A DNA stretch of 64,000 nt, taken from positions 3,375,677-3,439,676 of the forward strand of contig OZ014419.1 in the NCBI GenBank assembly GCA_963965975.1, written 5' to 3'. Position 1 is the stretch's first letter; every line of letters begins with the position of its first letter. A program made the translations under genes and the position numbers. The stretch comes from Xestospongia bergquistia (Eukaryota > Porifera > Demospongiae > Haplosclerida > Petrosiidae). Positions 61,099-64,000 of the stretch are shown piece after piece. A model generated the notes under the pieces. The model saw nothing but the letters and a program-made list of their open reading frames with translations, was not told the DNA's origin and did not search any database.

Positions 61099-64000
61099 CC
61101 ATCCCCTCCTCTAGTTTTGTGTCCTCACAAAAGTCGGTAGCAAAGTAACAAATTCAATGAGTAATATAATTTCGGTAACGTACTGGGGGTCGACAATTAC
61201 GTTGTGGTCTTTCTGTCCCAATGGATAGCTTGTCTGATGATGTCGTGTATCCTCCAACTGATCAAGTCTCTTGTTTGTTCGCAACAACTTCCTCATGTGT
61301 TAGTTTTGACACTTGGGTAGTTGGTGGAGAAGTTGGGTTAGGGTAAGCTGTTTCACATAATCTCTTTTGTGGGGCAGGTGTAGGTTGTTTCTTGCTGGCT
61401 TTGCTCTGTGGCTCACCATAGCAGAGCTTTAGTCTGTTCCTATGAACTACCAATGTCTTTGAGGATCCAATCAACTGTATCCGGTAGGTCACAGCACCAA
61501 CCCTGTCAATTATGGTGTAAGGACCACGCCACAATGAAGACAGTTTCCTTGTTCTTCCCTGCTTCATAGCAGGGACATAGAGCCAAACTCTGTCCCCTAC
61601 AGTGAGGTTGCCGCCAGCGACTTTCTCATCATATTTAAATTTGTTCCTTTGATGTGCTTCATTTAGTTTCCGTCTTACATCATCATATATTCCTTTTAGT
61701 GAACGGTTAACATCTTCTACGAACTCAGGAATTTCTTTCTCCTCTCCTTCTCCTGGTAAGGGAACCATGCCTAGCATTACATCTACTGGAAGATTTGGTG
61801 ATCATCCAAAATTAATCCAATAAGAAGAACAACCCGTAGACTCATAAAGGGCGGTTCTATATGCAAATAACACATTGGGGATATCCAGATCCCAATTGTT
61901 TTGGTTCTCCTTTACTAACTTGGCTAGCATTGCTTCCAAGGTACGATTGAAGCGTTCAACTTGTCCATTTCCTTGTGCATGATATGCTGTGGTTTTTGTA
62001 CGCTCAATTCCTAGACTTCTGCAGAGAGATGAAATGACTTGACTTGTCAAATTTGCTCCTTGGTCACTATGAAGGCCTGAAGGCACTCCATATCAACAAA
62101 CAATTTCATTAATCAGCACTGTAGCCAAGGTTTCTGTGTCTGTTGACTTAAGGGCGAAGGCTTCAACCCACTTACTGAAAATATCAGTCACAACTAAGAT
62201 GTATTTCTTTCCTTTTGAAGAGGTGGGTAAAGGTCCCATAATATTCCAGAATATCCTTTCAAATGGTCAGGAGGCCTTAATAGTTCCAAGTGGCGCTTGT
62301 GGTTTGGGTTGTCGAGCATTTCGTTGCTGACACTTCTGGCATTCTCATACCAATTTCTCAATATCCAGCTCATATCCCGGCCAGTAGAATCGCTCTTTCA
62401 TACTATCAGTTGTTTTCCATAAACCAAGATGACCTGCATTGTTGTGGAGCTGTTTTAGGGCTGTTGTTTTCATATTCCTGGGGATCACTAGTTGTGTTTT
62501 GGCAGTGTGGGAGGAAGAAGAGGATTGAAATTTCCGGCACAAAAGTCAATTTTGGATGGAGATTTTACGTAGTCCAGGGGTTGAACTTGATGGTAGTGGT
62601 TTTCCTCCTTCAAGTGCTTTGATCACCAGTGCAAGCTGCTTGTCGGCAAGCTGGGTCCTTCTCATTTTGTCTGGATCTATGTCCTATTGATACATTGCAG
62701 CAATTACATTCCCTGTAGAGGGTCGTCTGGACATGGCATCAGCATTACCATTACTCTTTCCTGGTTTGTACTCAAAATGAAAATTGAATTGTTGCAGGAA
62801 GATCATCCACCTTGAGAGACGTCCTCCAATATCTTTCAGACCTTTTAGTGATGTCAGGGGATTATGGTCACTAACTAGCTTAAACTTAAAGCAATGCAGG
62901 TAGGGGTAGAACTCATTGATGGCTGCCACTGCAGCAAGTGCTTGCTTTTCAATTGTAGAGTAGTTTCGTACAGCCTTTTGCATTTGTCTGCTCCAATATG
63001 TTATCACTCGTTCTTTTCCATACTGATTCTGATTCAGGAATCCCCCCTATAGCTGAATCTGATGCATCAGTGTATAATACAAATTGCAGGCTGAAATCTG
63101 GGAATGCAAGGATGGGTGGGCTCACTAGTCTGTGCTTGAGCTCATCGAGAGCATTTTGGCATTTGGAATCCCAGCGGAAACCGTTTTCCTTTGTCAGAAG
63201 CTTGTGGAGTGGTCCTGCAATCTTGGAATAATCAACTACAAACAGGTGATAGTAGCTGGTCAGTCCTAAAAACTACCTGAGCTCTTTCACATTGTTTGGG
63301 ACTGGGTATGTAGACACTGCCTTGGTCTTTGCAGGATCGGAGCAAACACCTGCAGCAGATACTATGTGTCCAAGATATTTAACTTCCCTTTGAGCAAAAT
63401 GACACTTATTTAGCTTTAGTGTTAGGCCTGCTTGCCTCAGTGCTTGAGAGACATTTGTCAACCTTTCAATGTGTCCTTTAAAAGATTTGCTAAATACCAC
63501 AATGTCGTCAAGATATATCAGGCATTGTTTCTCCGTTAGTCTAGCAAGAACACACTCCATTAGGTGCTGGAACGTGGCAGGTGGATTGGTAAGACCAAAT
63601 GGCATTACATTGAATTCAAAATGGCCTTTGGGAGTCGAAAGAGCTTTTTTCCTTGTCTTGCTCTTCAACATCCACCTGGCAGTAGCCGGAGGCGAGGTCT
63701 AGTGTGGTGAAGTAGGTAGCACCAGCAAGTGAGTCAAGAGTGGCATCTATCCTTGGGAAAGGGTAGGCATCCTAATGGGTGACAGAATTGACTTTTTGAT
63801 AGTCCACACAGAACCTCCAGGAACCATCCTTCTTCCTTACCATCACAATGGGTGATGACCAGGGGCTACTACTAGGTTTCACCACTCCTTGCTCAAGCAT
63901 CATTGAGACTTCTGCATCAACCACACCCTTGAGTACCTCAGGAATCCTTCGTAATGGTTGTCACACTGTTGGTCCTTCAATTGGAATTGAGTGCTTGACA
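60911..64000 (-). mobile_element. Ty3/gypsy LTR retrotransposon fossil 3 (runs off the right edge)
   Basis: Minus-strand element whose 3' end faces satellite B. The LTR is 60911-61098 (188 bp, TG...CA ends on the element strand), with a purine-rich tract next to it at about 61099-61114. Upstream in element order from the right edge: reverse transcriptase about 63990-63270 (YLDDIVVFSKSF in the core), RNase H about 63010-62700 (LVSDHNPLTSLKGL), integrase zinc-binding region about 62540-62350, integrase core about 62160-61800, and integrase C-terminal region about 61780-61260. It is broken, with several interruptions, but the domains are better preserved than in fossils 1 and 2, so it is probably the youngest of the three. 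It inserted into a satellite B unit. Confidence 0.9.

Overview
The window is animal nuclear DNA: AT-rich, with many short GT-AG introns and single-copy housekeeping genes recognisable by protein similarity to metazoan families. The compact genes, the gene content and the abundance of decayed Ty3/gypsy, THAP and MULE sequence suggest an early-branching invertebrate, most likely a demosponge (Amphimedon-like). That assignment is inference; no marker gene proves it.

Left half (1-39200), gene-rich. In order: a GH63 glucosidase I (MOGS-like) gene on minus, running off the left edge; a decayed minus-strand VWA5A-type gene with a VIT and a VWA domain; U2SURP (SR140) on minus; CRNKL1 (crooked neck) on plus; MCM7 on plus; and a minus-strand RhoGEF of the MCF2L/DBS type with Sec14, spectrin, DH-PH and SH3 regions. 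U2SURP and CRNKL1 are both spliceosome genes and sit head to head across about 250 bp. MCM7 has an E2F-type site just upstream of its start codon. Introns of the large genes carry a MULE remnant with terminal inverted repeats, a palindromic MITE-like element with telomere-like words, and two copies of a diverged interspersed repeat.

Middle (39200-50760), poorer in genes. It holds a short repetitive-type ORF fragment, a tract of degenerate CCCTAAA words, several exons of a minus-strand gene I could not name (including a likely 20-nt microexon), a decayed THAP-domain gene, and two broken Ty3/gypsy fossils.

Right end (50760-64000), repeat-dominated. A satellite of about 143 bp (roughly 52 monomers, with higher-order structure) runs directly into a second satellite of about 126 bp whose consensus is an open reading frame. 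That in turn is interrupted by a third Ty3/gypsy fossil on minus, which continues off the right edge. It looks like heterochromatin or a contig edge.

The known genes cover N-glycan trimming, splicing (two), replication licensing and Rho signalling. Apart from the shared U2SURP/CRNKL1 promoter I see no operon-like functional linkage. No clearly new multi-gene system was found. The most unusual items are the 126-bp ORF-compatible satellite, the higher-order 143-bp satellite with two dyads per monomer, the altered motif in the glucosidase, and the unnamed microexon gene. Exon boundaries come from reading splice sites by eye and are approximate unless stated.
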